DNA of 64,000 bases. Origin: Jaenimonas drosophilae. Lineage: Eukaryota; Euglenozoa; Kinetoplastea; Trypanosomatida; Trypanosomatidae. Of the stretch, positions 1 through 9,631 are shown one piece after another. Both the position numbers and the translations under genes were made by a program. How positions within the stretch are numbered: the first letter of the stretch is position 1; the number at the start of each line of letters is the position of its first letter. Below the pieces are notes generated by a model, which was given only the letters and a program-made list of their open reading frames with translations, was not told the DNA's origin and searched no databases. The stretch spans positions 1 to 64,000 of the forward strand of contig JASAON010001613.1 in the NCBI GenBank assembly GCA_030849065.1. Direction: 5' to 3'.

Positions 1-25
1 CGCCGCGGGGGGCGCTGGCCCCCCC

Positions 26-68
<43 letters not shown>

Positions 69-1584
69 CCCCCCCCCCCGAAAAAACACGGCCGGCCCCC
101 CGCCAGTGTCGCCCACGGCCCGGGGGGGGGGGGGGGGGACAGTTCTTCCGGAATGCTGAGCGCGCGTCGCATTGCCTCGCCGCCGTTCGGTTCCTTTGGC
201 TGCGGCCCCGCCCCCTCCTTTCGAAACAGGGGGGGGGGGGGGCAATCATCACGCATTTCCCCCGCCGGGGCAATGGGGGGGAATCCCCGCGTGGTTTCCG
301 GCCACTTCCCAAACCCGCTCCCCGCTTTTACACACATGGGGCGCCACGGAAGCCGGCGGCGCTGTAGATATATTTTTTGTTTTAATTGGGGGGAACCTGG
401 GGGTGGTATCTCCGGGCATGGGGGCGGCGGCATGGCGGGGGGTTTGGAGGGGGCATCCCCCCCCCCCCATTTTGCCCCGCGACTGGCCCGGGCCTGGGGA
501 AATGGGGCGGCGGGCTGGCGCGAAATTGTTTCCCGCCCCTTAAGGGGTGCGCGCTATGCCGCGGGGGGGGGGTCGGGCGTGGGTAATTTCCGGCGTCGAA
601 ACCTGTATTTTGTTTCCGTTGACCGAAGCCTTCTCCAACCCCCCGCGCGATTCGCGTGACACCAAAATCGCCCCATCGCGGCTTGGCGTTTTTGGATTGC
701 GGCAGGGGAAACCGGGCGGCGGCGGGTGCGGGGCAGCCGGCCAGACGGGCCCCGCGTTTGGGGGGGGGGGTTTCGCCTCCCCCCGCCGGTTCCGCCATAA
801 TCCACCGAATCGTGATGAGGTAAGGAGGTGCCAAACCCGCCACGCTTGGGGGAAAAGAGGGATTTTGAACAATGGAAGTAGACTGCATATTGCTACACCC
901 GAGTTGTCAACACTTGACCTTCTTCCCTTTCTGCACTTGGTGTTGTGCAATTTATCGAAGAAATGCTGTTTTTTTACGCCCGCCCGCCACCCTTCTTCTT
1001 TCGCCCCCCAAAAGATTGAGAGACGCAATGGGGGGAAAGCATAAGTTTTGAAAGCGTGAACCTGGTTTAATTTTGTTTTTTCCCCCTATTTTTCCACCAT
1101 TTCCGCCCGTATTCATGTGCGGACCCAAAATTAACACGTTGGGCTTTCCCTCCCATTGTTTCAGCCATTTGGAAAAATCATGATGAATGCCCCCCCCCAA
1201 AAAAGGAGGAGGCCAAGTCGCAGCCCAAGCAATGTGATGCGCGTGGAACAGCGGGCGCTTCGCGCTCGGCCTTCCGGCCGAATTGTTGCATTCCTCCTCT
1301 GCCCCATCTCTCCGCAGAGGTAGCGGTGGGGCGCTGGCGCGGATTCGGGGGGGGGGGGCAAATTCCCACACTCAAGCCTGCGCCATTCAGGCGCGGGGCC
1401 CATGCCGGGGCGCCAACCTCTTGCATGCCCGCCGCGGAGAAGGCCTGCTATTTCAGTTTTTGAGGGGGGGGGGGGAATTGGGGTTTTGCTTCTTCGCGGA
1501 AAATTTGTTGTTTGCAAGGGATTTTTTTTTTGGCGCACAGTGGCTTTGTTTGATTTGTGTGATTGTTTGAAAGAAAAGTCGGGG
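1..1584. other. Low-quality, homopolymer-rich contig end
   Basis: This stretch carries many long C or G runs (about 24-67, 122-138, 229-242, 562-570, 759-768, 1349-1358, 1465-1475) at a frequency seen nowhere else in the window. Reading frames on both strands are short, rich in Gly/Pro/Arg and resemble no family I know. From about 830 to 960 and 1560 onward the composition becomes more like the rest of the window. I read it as poor base-calling or mis-assembly at a sequence end, probably covering the 3' UTR of the DUF229 gene. No gene is called here. Confidence 0.7.
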
Positions 1585-4317
1585 CTACGAGTTCCGAGGC
1601 GTGCAGAACTCCAAAGCCGATGGACTGACTTCGCGCGGCCAATCGCAGGTTGTGCCACATTGGGGATTCATGTCGCTCTCTGGACGCTCATCAAAGAGTG
1701 AGTGCGGTGTGCTGCTGCGTTTCATGTAAAAGTCGGTTGGCTCCAGTGGTAAGCCGAGAAGGTCCCCAACGGTCATGTACGTATCCAACGGGGTGCTGAG
1801 CTGCGTCAGCCGCCGTGCCAGATTTTGACGGGAGGTTCCTGCTGGGCGGTTCTTGCGCTCATCGATGCGATCCAGCATCGTTGGATGCAAAAAGAGTAGC
1901 ATGGTTGGCATAGTCTTTTCAACGAGCCCGGCCGCGCTGTGCATGTAGGGGCCCATTTGGTTGCCGTGGTCGGAGGCGATGATGAGGACGTTGGCGGGGT
2001 CGGCAAAGAAGCGCAAATCCTTCCGAAGAGTGTTAAGAAATCGAACGAGACTCTCATCCAAATGGGAGAGCACGCACTGTGTCAGCTCACGGCCATCCAC
2101 AAAGTAGGCCAGGTCAAGGAAGGAGGTTGCTTCTTCGGCGTAGTATCCCCGCAGCTGTTGTCGTAGCAGGATTTCAGTGTAGTTGAGAACGTAGTCATAG
2201 ACCGGACGCCCCTCAATGCAGCGATGACGGTTGCTGTAGGGACCCATGAAGTTGTTTCGAATACCGGAGTAGTCAAGGTGGCACATGATGTTGAAGAGGT
2301 AGCGGTCGATGCCGCGGAGACGCCCGCCGGTGCCGGCATTCCGTTCCTGATTCCCAAACATATAATTCATGGTATCTTCGCACAGACCTCCCGTCCATGC
2401 GGTGCTGATACCATCGCCGTAGGCGTGCTTGGCGCGATTGAAGATGGTTCGATCCATCAAATCCATGGTGCGGCCATTGTAGTCGCACTGACCATAGTCG
2501 CACATGACGGCCCCGGAGAGCATTGGCACAAAGTTACCCGACGTGCTATGGTCGTGCACCACGTGGCCTAGCGACTCGAAGACTTCGTGCACGGGCACAT
2601 GTTTCTCCCCCGCCGCGTCGTGCCGCTTCTGGTCCTTCTTCGCGGACTCCTTCATCTTCTTGTTGAAGGACTCAATCCACTTGGTTGTCTTGGGCAGTGA
2701 CCGACGGAAGGCTTGCTTGCTCACTGAGTCAATGACGAGCATCAGCACGTTGCTCGGTGGCCGGGAGTGGGAGAGGTTGCAACGCAGGCCGTCCTCCTCT
2801 TCTGGCAGTGGCAACATGCCCATCGAAGGGGCCTCCTTCAACATCATGTGTGGGCGGGGGTTCCAGACCCCATCCCGACGAGGATAGAGCAGCAGCTCCT
2901 CCTCTGCACCACAGGAGATGAAGTAGGTGGAGGAGGCACCGAGGGCAACCTCCAAGGCGCCGTTTGGCACGCCTGGCCAGCTGCGGCGAAACTTCTTCTC
3001 TGCCGAGGACCGCGGCACACGGACGACCCGTCGAAACATCCGTGGATGCATCTGTACCGAGGCGATGCGCGTCGTCTTGCCAACGTACGTGAAGATGTAG
3101 TTACCGTAGGCTGGGTGATAGCGCTGTGCCATCTCCACCTGGTAGGCCTCGCTACTCCAGCGGTACTCCGGCTGCGTGAGACGATGGCCGCCGTGGAGCT
3201 CATTTCGGTCGGGGCGTTCTACATGAACCGATGGCAGCGAGCCATCGGGGCAGTGAAGCGGGAGGAGTAGCACATGCTCCTCCTCCAGCACCACGCCAAT
3301 TGGCCGGCGATGCGACGACCGTGGGCAGCTCCGTCCGCCCGTGATGAAGTCGCAGACCCCCTGCGAAAGCAAGGCGGGCATGATGATGGAGGTGTTGGCT
3401 TTGGCCGAGAGCTGCTGGCCCACAGCTTGGCAGGGATCGTAGAGCGCACCCGTAACTCCACGCCGCAACTGCTTTCCCACATGCATGTGGCTCAGATGCA
3501 ACCACACCATCGCGGCCAACACCCCCACCACAACGACCATCACCACCACAACACGACAGCAGCACGAACATCCGCGTGTATCAATGGTGTGGACGGAGAC
3601 CATGACGGCGAGGGCGACCATCACGAAGATGGCGTCAACCCCAGCGTGGATGAGGGCCATCGTTATTTCTTGGCTGAGCCGGTGTTCGTTGGAGTTGAGG
3701 AGATGTGCGATGCCGACGGTGACGGCCAACTCCACAAGCAAGACAACGAGCCACAGCTTAACGTGAAGGAGTGTGTGTGCGGTAGGGGGGCGGACATCAT
3801 CGCGATATTCTCCGCCGCTGATGCTTGGCGCTTCATCGGCAGGTGCGTGCGCAATGCGGTCAGAGCCGTCCACCTCCCCGGCTGTACGTCGCTGCTGCAG
3901 CTCCATGCACGATGGGGATGACGTTGGATGCATGTGCGTGGCTTCGGGCATCAAACGATCGAAGCCAACGCTCGTCGCTGAGCGTGTGCGACGCTTCACC
4001 CCCTCCGCAACCAGCGCGCCACATCGTGACCCCCGCACACAGTGCATGACGTAGGTGAGGAGCACCGCATGGCCGACGGATGCGATGAAAGCGGAGGCGA
4101 CTTCGAGCGCCACGAGGCCAGTCGGGCTGCTCCACATTCCGTGCGTCGTGGCCATCTTTTGGTAGAAGACGATCCACGATATCCCCAGCAACACCATGGA
4201 GAGGAGAATACGCAGGCCAACATGGGAGAACCACGATGGCCACCCGCCGCACTCGTGATGAACGTGATGCATGGCAAAAATTGTCCGTCGAAGTAGGTAA
4301 CGAAGGGCATACCTCAT
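1585..4317 (-). CDS. Multi-pass membrane protein with DUF229 alkaline-phosphatase-fold domain
   Basis: A 910-residue protein. The N-terminal third has about five hydrophobic helices (roughly residues 34-52, 67-90, 187-208, 222-243, 253-274). After a linker, residues about 520-880 look like DUF229, a member of the alkaline phosphatase/sulfatase superfamily. Visible elements are the metal-site strand LVIDSVS (Asp530), a candidate Ser/Thr nucleophile region around 591-595 (HSTSGN) and the second metal site SDHG (Asp783, His784). A Cys-rich tail follows. Five helices followed by this fold is also the layout of phosphoethanolamine and glycerol-phosphate transferases such as EptA and LtaS, so a transferase acting on a surface glycan or lipid is possible; that is inference. 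The stop lies at the edge of the low-quality region, so the last residues are less certain. It is the last gene of the unit in this window. Confidence 0.75.
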   Translation of the reverse strand: MRYALRYLLRRTIFAMHHVHHECGGWPSWFSHVGLRILLSMVLLGISWIVFYQKMATTHGMWSSPTGLVALEVASAFIASVGHAVLLTYVMHCVRGSRCGALVAEGVKRRTRSATSVGFDRLMPEATHMHPTSSPSCMELQQRRTAGEVDGSDRIAHAPADEAPSISGGEYRDDVRPPTAHTLLHVKLWLVVLLVELAVTVGIAHLLNSNEHRLSQEITMALIHAGVDAIFVMVALAVMVSVHTIDTRGCSCCCRVVVVMVVVVGVLAAMVWLHLSHMHVGKQLRRGVTGALYDPCQAVGQQLSAKANTSIIMPALLSQGVCDFITGGRSCPRSSHRRPIGVVLEEEHVLLLPLHCPDGSLPSVHVERPDRNELHGGHRLTQPEYRWSSEAYQVEMAQRYHPAYGNYIFTYVGKTTRIASVQMHPRMFRRVVRVPRSSAEKKFRRSWPGVPNGALEVALGASSTYFISCGAEEELLLYPRRDGVWNPRPHMMLKEAPSMGMLPLPEEEDGLRCNLSHSRPPSNVLMLVIDSVSKQAFRRSLPKTTKWIESFNKKMKESAKKDQKRHDAAGEKHVPVHEVFESLGHVVHDHSTSGNFVPMLSGAVMCDYGQCDYNGRTMDLMDRTIFNRAKHAYGDGISTAWTGGLCEDTMNYMFGNQERNAGTGGRLRGIDRYLFNIMCHLDYSGIRNNFMGPYSNRHRCIEGRPVYDYVLNYTEILLRQQLRGYYAEEATSFLDLAYFVDGRELTQCVLSHLDESLVRFLNTLRKDLRFFADPANVLIIASDHGNQMGPYMHSAAGLVEKTMPTMLLFLHPTMLDRIDERKNRPAGTSRQNLARRLTQLSTPLDTYMTVGDLLGLPLEPTDFYMKRSSTPHSLFDERPESDMNPQCGTTCDWPREVSPSALEFCTPRNS

Positions 4318-4963
4318 TAGGAACGATCGTGTTCCCGTTTATTCGTGTATGCAAAGTAATGAAGAGAAGTTGGTCTCACGTCGTTGTCGAGGTGAGATCG
4401 AAGTGAGGTGACGTGTGTGTTGGCGCAATCACACACAAGTGAGGAAAAAAAAATAGGATGTTGGTGTTGCTCGCTCTGCTTGCAACAATCTACCAACACC
4501 ACAACGAACTGCCCTCAGAAACACAATCACCAGGTAAGAACAATCTGCAGAAAACAAGAGTATGTTGTGGTGAAAGTGGAACGGGAGACGCACTTAATGG
4601 TGTATCAGAAGGGGGGGGGGGTTCGTATGAGGTGTGGTGAGTGCTCCGCCGTAGGACGTGTGCTGCGGGGCTCTCTTGTGGTGGTTGTGGTCTAGCCAAT
4701 CACCTCGTGCTTGGAGCTGAGAATAGTGTGCTCGTATAATTGCGTATGTGGGTGGGATGGATAGTACGGCTCCGCGGCATGAAGGTCTACGCCGCGTAAA
4801 CCACAAAACAACACAATGTGGTTCTCTGTGTCTTCATGGCAACAAGAAATTACAAGAAGAGAGAGTTGAAGATGATGATGATGATGATGATGGTGATGGT
4901 GAGCACGTTCCATAACACAAGATAGATGTGGAGCAGGTCTGTTCCGGGAGGAGAGATGCCGAC
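4318..4963. other. Intergenic region
   Basis: About 650 bases without a convincing gene. On the minus strand it holds a (CAT)n stretch near 4870-4900 followed by a CT-rich tract (about 4845-4868), a plausible polypyrimidine signal. It also has a G run at 4611-4620 and an A run at 4445-4453 that reads as T-rich on the minus strand, upstream of the DUF229 gene. Confidence 0.6.
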
Positions 4964-6952
4964 TTAGTGCAGAAACTCAATGGCCACACTAGGATCAACG
5001 CCGGCAGCGACCATGATGGGTGCCGCACGTGCCATGGAGAGGTGTTGCTGCTGGGCCACCTTCGTGAAGATGTTGGCAATGATACGCCAACTTCCTGCCC
5101 CACACGGGCTGCACGTGAAGAGATCCATCACACTTCGTTTTTTGTGGGCCGGTGTCAGGCGCTCACGCAGCTCCGCCTCCGACACCGCTGGCAGCTCTTC
5201 CTGCCTCCTTTGGCGTTCCTCCAAACTGGCGGCGTACTCCACCACCATCGCCACGAAGCCATCCATCAGCGTCTGCGCGGTTCCCACGTGGTGGCACGCC
5301 GCCTCCACCACCACACCCATCATCATCTCGTCCACTGCCTCCGTGTTGGCGGCGATGGCGATGGCCAGGGACACCTGGCGCATCGAACCACACGGCTGTC
5401 GGAGCGCGCAGAGCTGGCGGAGTTGGTGCCGCAGCGCCTCGCCATCGTTGCGGCGATGCGCGGCGGCCATGGCGATGAGCCGTGCAAAGCGGCACGTCGT
5501 TGGGCTCGCCATCTCCGCCAGCTCCACCGCCTCCGCATGCTTGCCGCTCCACGCCGCCCACAACACAACATCATCGCCGAGGCCATCGTCGTCGAAGCCG
5601 TCGCGGCGCGTCGCGGTGGCGGCGTCGGCGGCGAGGCGGCGGAGGGCGGTGGCGCAGAGATCGAAGGTGGCGGCGTTGAGCGGCGGCGGGGCGGTGCACG
5701 TGGAGGGTGGGCGGAGCATCATCCGCAGCGCAGATACGTGTGTGTAGGGATTGCTCCTCGTTGGCATGTGTGCGTAGAGATGCAGTGCGTCGGTCCACCA
5801 GCCCACCTCCGTCAAGGCCATCATGGCGTGGTTGTAAATGGCGGGGTGCTGGCGATCATGTGCGTGGAGCAATGCACCACTCGCCTCCAACACAGATGCC
5901 GAGGATGATGGTGTACGTGTGCGGAGTTGGCCCAGTGCCGGTTGGCTGTATATGATCTTCAGCGCCTCCATGGGCTGGCCCGCCATGCGCAGCATCAGCA
6001 TGACCCGCCCCATGGAGATGAGGTGTGTGCCATGCTTCACCTGCTGCTCATTGTGCGCCACGACCAACGCCAGTGCCGTTGCCCACGCTGTTGGCGCACA
6101 AACGTTGGCGTAGAGCTCCAGCACACCTTGACGAAGCCCAGGTGAGGCGTTAGTGGCGGTGGCGGAAAGAAGGCCGCCCACCCATGAACGTACGTCCTCC
6201 TCCACACCTCCACGAATGGCACGTTGTGCAGCCTCCATCCACGCAAACTGTGAAGATGATGATGATGATGATGCATCCACCCATGTGCGTGTTGGCACCA
6301 CCTTCACGAGCTCCCACGCCTGCCGCCAACCATCATGGCGCTGCTTCATGAGGCGGCCAACGACGGCACCACACATGTGCGTGGCGCTGTTGTGCCGGAG
6401 AAGATCCAGGGCGGCCTGCGCATGGCCAGCGGAGGCGAGGCCGGCGGCTACATCCAACACCGCCCCCGCCACCTCCTCTTCCATCTCGGGCGTCTTTGGT
6501 GTGCGTGTGTGCTCCTGCATCTCCTGCAGCAGCAAACGTGGCAGCTCCACGTCCATGACGGCCAAGTGTGGGCTGCGGAGAGGATGGCGGTAGTGCCGCG
6601 GCTGAAGCTCCACGCCGCTGATGTTGGCCTCCATCAACATGTGCAGCTGCTCAACGAGAAGGGCGGCCGCCTCCTTCGTGGTGGTTCCGGCATGGGGTGC
6701 CTCGGCATGTGCTTGCATCTCTGCGGTGCTGAGCACGTGGAGCATCTCCGCGAGGAGCTGCGAGCGCTCACGGGGGCTCACTGACTCGAGCAGCGTCCAG
6801 CGCAAACGTCGGAGGACGGCGAGTGCGTCAGGGTGGTGTTGATGGCCCGGTGGGCCGCAGAGATGATGAGCGGCCACACGATGAAAGAGCGCCCGACGAG
6901 CATCCAAACTGGCACCGCTCGTGAAGGCGGCCAAGGCCTCCCTCCACATCAT
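4964..6952 (-). CDS. Helical-repeat protein, pentatricopeptide-like
   Basis: A 662-residue protein rich in Ala, His and Leu, made almost entirely of predicted helical pairs. The clearest unit is near residues 375-410 (IYNHAMMALTEVGWWTDALH and on), which fits the 35-residue PPR helix-turn-helix pattern. Other parts (for example the stretch with VELAEMASPTTCRFARLIAM) are more degenerate. Kinetoplastids have many PPR proteins that bind RNA in the mitochondrion, in ribosomes and in editing or polyadenylation complexes, so a mitochondrial RNA role is a reasonable guess. I see no strong targeting presequence. Runs of Ser and Asp come from GAT/ATC triplet repeats in the DNA. It starts with two adjacent ATG codons. 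Another alpha-solenoid family is possible. Confidence 0.55.
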   Translation of the reverse strand: MMWREALAAFTSGASLDARRALFHRVAAHHLCGPPGHQHHPDALAVLRRLRWTLLESVSPRERSQLLAEMLHVLSTAEMQAHAEAPHAGTTTKEAAALLVEQLHMLMEANISGVELQPRHYRHPLRSPHLAVMDVELPRLLLQEMQEHTRTPKTPEMEEEVAGAVLDVAAGLASAGHAQAALDLLRHNSATHMCGAVVGRLMKQRHDGWRQAWELVKVVPTRTWVDASSSSSSSQFAWMEAAQRAIRGGVEEDVRSWVGGLLSATATNASPGLRQGVLELYANVCAPTAWATALALVVAHNEQQVKHGTHLISMGRVMLMLRMAGQPMEALKIIYSQPALGQLRTRTPSSSASVLEASGALLHAHDRQHPAIYNHAMMALTEVGWWTDALHLYAHMPTRSNPYTHVSALRMMLRPPSTCTAPPPLNAATFDLCATALRRLAADAATATRRDGFDDDGLGDDVVLWAAWSGKHAEAVELAEMASPTTCRFARLIAMAAAHRRNDGEALRHQLRQLCALRQPCGSMRQVSLAIAIAANTEAVDEMMMGVVVEAACHHVGTAQTLMDGFVAMVVEYAASLEERQRRQEELPAVSEAELRERLTPAHKKRSVMDLFTCSPCGAGSWRIIANIFTKVAQQQHLSMARAAPIMVAAGVDPSVAIEFLH

Positions 6953-7109
6953 CGTTGGTGAGAATCAACGCTACGACCAAGAAGAACATGAGGAGGAAGA
7001 AGAAGACGTACACCACGTAAGATCATCCTCGCACGCCATCATCATCAGCGCACACATTTTGTTGTTGTTGCTGTAGCCTTCATCCTTGCCAAAAATCAGC
7101 CAGACGCAA

Positions 7110-8777
7110 TCAATCCACCCGCGTGGGCACCACTTTGGTTTTGATGCGGTGAATATGTTGGTGGCGCAGCTCATGTGCCTCAAACTCGTCTCGCAACTCA
7201 CCACCCACTGACGGCAGTGGGCGTCCTGCCACCAACATCGCGAGCTCCTCCGCTGTTGCCCACCGCATTTCTTCATGCCTGTACGCGTCCTGTGTGCGGC
7301 TCACGAGGTATGTGCCACTCTCCTCCCGCCACCGCTTCACCCACCATCCATCACCAACACAGCGGCCAATCCACGCATGCTCTGCGGGATCAAAGCGAAA
7401 GGCCTCGCCATCCGCAGTGCAGCCACGGACGCACACTCGCGTACATCCATCATCATCATCATCACCATCCTCATCTGCCACGGAGGCCTCCACCACACAC
7501 GTTCCCTCCCCGCGTGAGTTGCGCAATGATCCACCACGACCGCAGTAGGAGTTGTCCGCGCTGATCATCGTGAGCCCGCCGGGCTGGCACACAATGGCTG
7601 GTGAATCCCCGCTTGGTTGGTGGCCCGAACACACGAGACGTACACCACCAGAAAGGAGTGCCTCCGCCACAGAAACATCCACGTAGGAGGGCCCGTCGTG
7701 GCCAACATTGCTGCCCACCGCAACGCTGTGTGGCACCACCGTGCGCGGAAAAACATATTCGCGCAACGCCGCACCGCCATGGCCGTCGCGGTGTTCCTGC
7801 CACGACCTCACACAGCACAACTTCCAGCGATGGAGCTCCTCCATCCACTCTGACAGCCGCCCATTGCTGCAATCGATGCGCTCCACCGCTCCGCCAACCT
7901 CATCCACGCACCGCGGCACACAACCAAGATTCTGCGCATTGATGCCGCCGTGCACGAAGAGGAGATCCTCATGCTGATGGATGATGCGGCTGTGAAGGAG
8001 GTAGTCGTGGTATACGCCACCGGGTGAGATGGCATCGAGGTAGCTCCTCGCCACTGTAGCATCCTCCACATCATCACCATCACTAGATGTACTTGTGCGT
8101 TGGCGGAGCTGTTGGAGCTCACGTCGGCGGTGCTCGAAGGCGTTGGGGCTGCCAAGTTTGTGTGCCAACGCCCACTGAAGAAACAGAACGGCCTCGTGTG
8201 GCATGTCAGCCGATGAAGATGATGATGATGTTGTTGTTGTGGTGTGTGTCTTGGCAAAGTCCTCGAAGGAGATGGACGTGGATTTCCACGTTGCAGGACG
8301 TTGATGCAAATGAAAGAAGCGGTGTTGTGCGTCGGCACCACTCATCGTACGGCCAACCTGCGTCAGTATGGGAAGCATCACCATCTTGTTGGCATCTCGA
8401 TTGCCGAGGATGAGATGAACGCGTTGCGGATGACGTGCGCGGAGGCTGAGCAGCAGCCGCGCAAAGGTAATGTCCGCGCCGTGGTCAAAGGCGTCACCGC
8501 CGTAGACGAAGTGGTCGCGTGGATTGGCCATGTTGAGCTGAAAGCGCTCGTACAGCGGCCCGAGCTCTGGTGTGCGCAGTGCATTCACCACCTCCTCCAC
8601 TGGAGCTACCGCGGCACCAACATCGTCGTGCTCGTGATGATGATCTGTGGTGCCACATCGCAGCCACTGAAGATTAGGCATGGCGGCGGTGAGGCGGAGG
8701 AAGTAGGCCACATCTCCTTCCACGTCAGTGATGTAGCTCACCATGTGCCGCCGCAACAAACGTACGCCATGCAGCAT
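7110..8777 (-). CDS. Calcineurin-like metallophosphoesterase
   Basis: A 555-residue protein with metallophosphoesterase motifs in order: DVEGD near residues 18-22 (first metal-binding strand), a GGDAFDHG motif, GNRD in place of the usual GNH(D/E), VHGG, and a GHQPSGD motif toward the C-terminus. The substrate cannot be told from sequence. I chose the ATG at 8777. The frame runs on upstream to 8900 and would add a segment that resembles a signal peptide, but that segment is encoded by the pyrimidine-rich tract and AG at about 8786-8826. That tract looks like the trans-splice acceptor, so the upstream part should be absent from the mRNA. The basic C-terminal half contains Asp-rich runs and no other domain I know. 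It lies between a PPR-like gene and a dynein light chain gene. Confidence 0.8.
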   Translation of the reverse strand: MLHGVRLLRRHMVSYITDVEGDVAYFLRLTAAMPNLQWLRCGTTDHHHEHDDVGAAVAPVEEVVNALRTPELGPLYERFQLNMANPRDHFVYGGDAFDHGADITFARLLLSLRARHPQRVHLILGNRDANKMVMLPILTQVGRTMSGADAQHRFFHLHQRPATWKSTSISFEDFAKTHTTTTTSSSSSSADMPHEAVLFLQWALAHKLGSPNAFEHRRRELQQLRQRTSTSSDGDDVEDATVARSYLDAISPGGVYHDYLLHSRIIHQHEDLLFVHGGINAQNLGCVPRCVDEVGGAVERIDCSNGRLSEWMEELHRWKLCCVRSWQEHRDGHGGAALREYVFPRTVVPHSVAVGSNVGHDGPSYVDVSVAEALLSGGVRLVCSGHQPSGDSPAIVCQPGGLTMISADNSYCGRGGSLRNSRGEGTCVVEASVADEDGDDDDDGCTRVCVRGCTADGEAFRFDPAEHAWIGRCVGDGWWVKRWREESGTYLVSRTQDAYRHEEMRWATAEELAMLVAGRPLPSVGGELRDEFEAHELRHQHIHRIKTKVVPTRVD

Positions 8778-8785
8778 CGCCCACA

Positions 8786-8830
8786 CTACTCCCGGCAAAC
8801 AAGAAGAGAGAAGGAAGAGAAAGATGATGT
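8786..8830 (-). promoter_or_regulatory. Predicted trans-splice acceptor for the metallophosphoesterase
   Basis: On the minus strand a run of C and T (forward 8800-8826, purine-rich on plus) is followed by the first AG at about 8790-8789, ten to twelve bases before the ATG at 8777. This decides the start codon. The UTR would be very short, so an AG a few bases further on is also possible. Confidence 0.5.
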
Positions 8831-9011
8831 GTGCGTGTGTGTGTGGGGAGGGGGGGGGGCTGCCAAAAATGATGTGCATCATCTTGATGCTGATTAGCAC
8901 ACGAGATACATTGTTCTTCTAGCTCCCCACTCCTCATGGAGGAGGAGGACCAACAGAAACACCATCAGCAACACAAACATCATGATGATGATGATGATCA
9001 GGACTGCCACT

Positions 9012-9347
9012 TCACATGGTGATACCGTAAATCGTCAGGATGCAGTACATGGCTTTGTTCTCCGCTTGATGCACGTAGCACGCATCGCTCGACGGATTCC
9101 ACGCGCAGGCGGAGATGGCGTAGATGCCCGCGCCATTTTTCTGAAGAATGGCAACATGGGCGATGTACTTGCGCGGCAGCTTCGCCTCTTGCGTCAGGCG
9201 CCTCACAATCAGATCGCTGATCGTGGTGATGATGGCCGGGACGGCGTCGTGGTTGTATCGCACTTCTGGCATGAAGTAGCGATTCACCACCTCGGTGCAG
9301 ATGCTAGATGCATCATCGGCGAGGGTAATGTTCTCCACAGCGGTCAT
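9012..9347 (-). CDS. DYNLT1: Tctex-1 family dynein light chain
   Basis: A 111-residue protein covering the whole Tctex-1 domain, the usual size for the family. The hallmark C-terminal strand region is present: CAWNPSSDACYVHQAENKAM, then a YCILTIYG-type end matching the ENKTMYCIVSAFGL pattern of DYNLT1. It would act as a dimer on dynein intermediate chains, either in cytoplasmic dynein or in axonemal outer/inner arm or IFT dynein complexes. The first in-frame ATG that fits the family length is at 9347. It is flanked by the metallophosphoesterase and APC3 genes. Confidence 0.9.
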   Translation of the reverse strand: MTAVENITLADDASSICTEVVNRYFMPEVRYNHDAVPAIITTISDLIVRRLTQEAKLPRKYIAHVAILQKNGAGIYAISACAWNPSSDACYVHQAENKAMYCILTIYGITM

Positions 9348-9631
9348 GGCTGAGAACACAAGTGCCTCGACGTAGCTAAGATTGATGAATGTTGTTGTTG
9401 TTGGCGTACTTGTGTGTTTGTGTGGTGCTACGCCTGCGGGTGATGATGCAGTGATGGAGGCGAGCGACCTCTGAAGCGCTGTGAAAGAGAGAGAGAGAGA
9501 AAAAAGAAGAAGAATGCCGAAGAGTCATGATGATGATCATCATCATCAACGTCATCTCAACTTGCACACAACACAGACAACGTGGCCGTGCTTCCATTCA
9601 GTATGTGGTCCACCTCCTCAACGCGTGTGTG

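Noticed and set aside
153..1660. Several open frames on both strands in the first 1.6 kb
   Set aside because: They are built on long G/C runs, give Gly/Pro/Arg-rich proteins and lie in poor-quality sequence.
4870..4900. A (CAT)n run that would encode poly-His
   Set aside because: A simple triplet repeat in an intergenic region; similar GAT/ATG runs occur throughout the window inside and outside genes.
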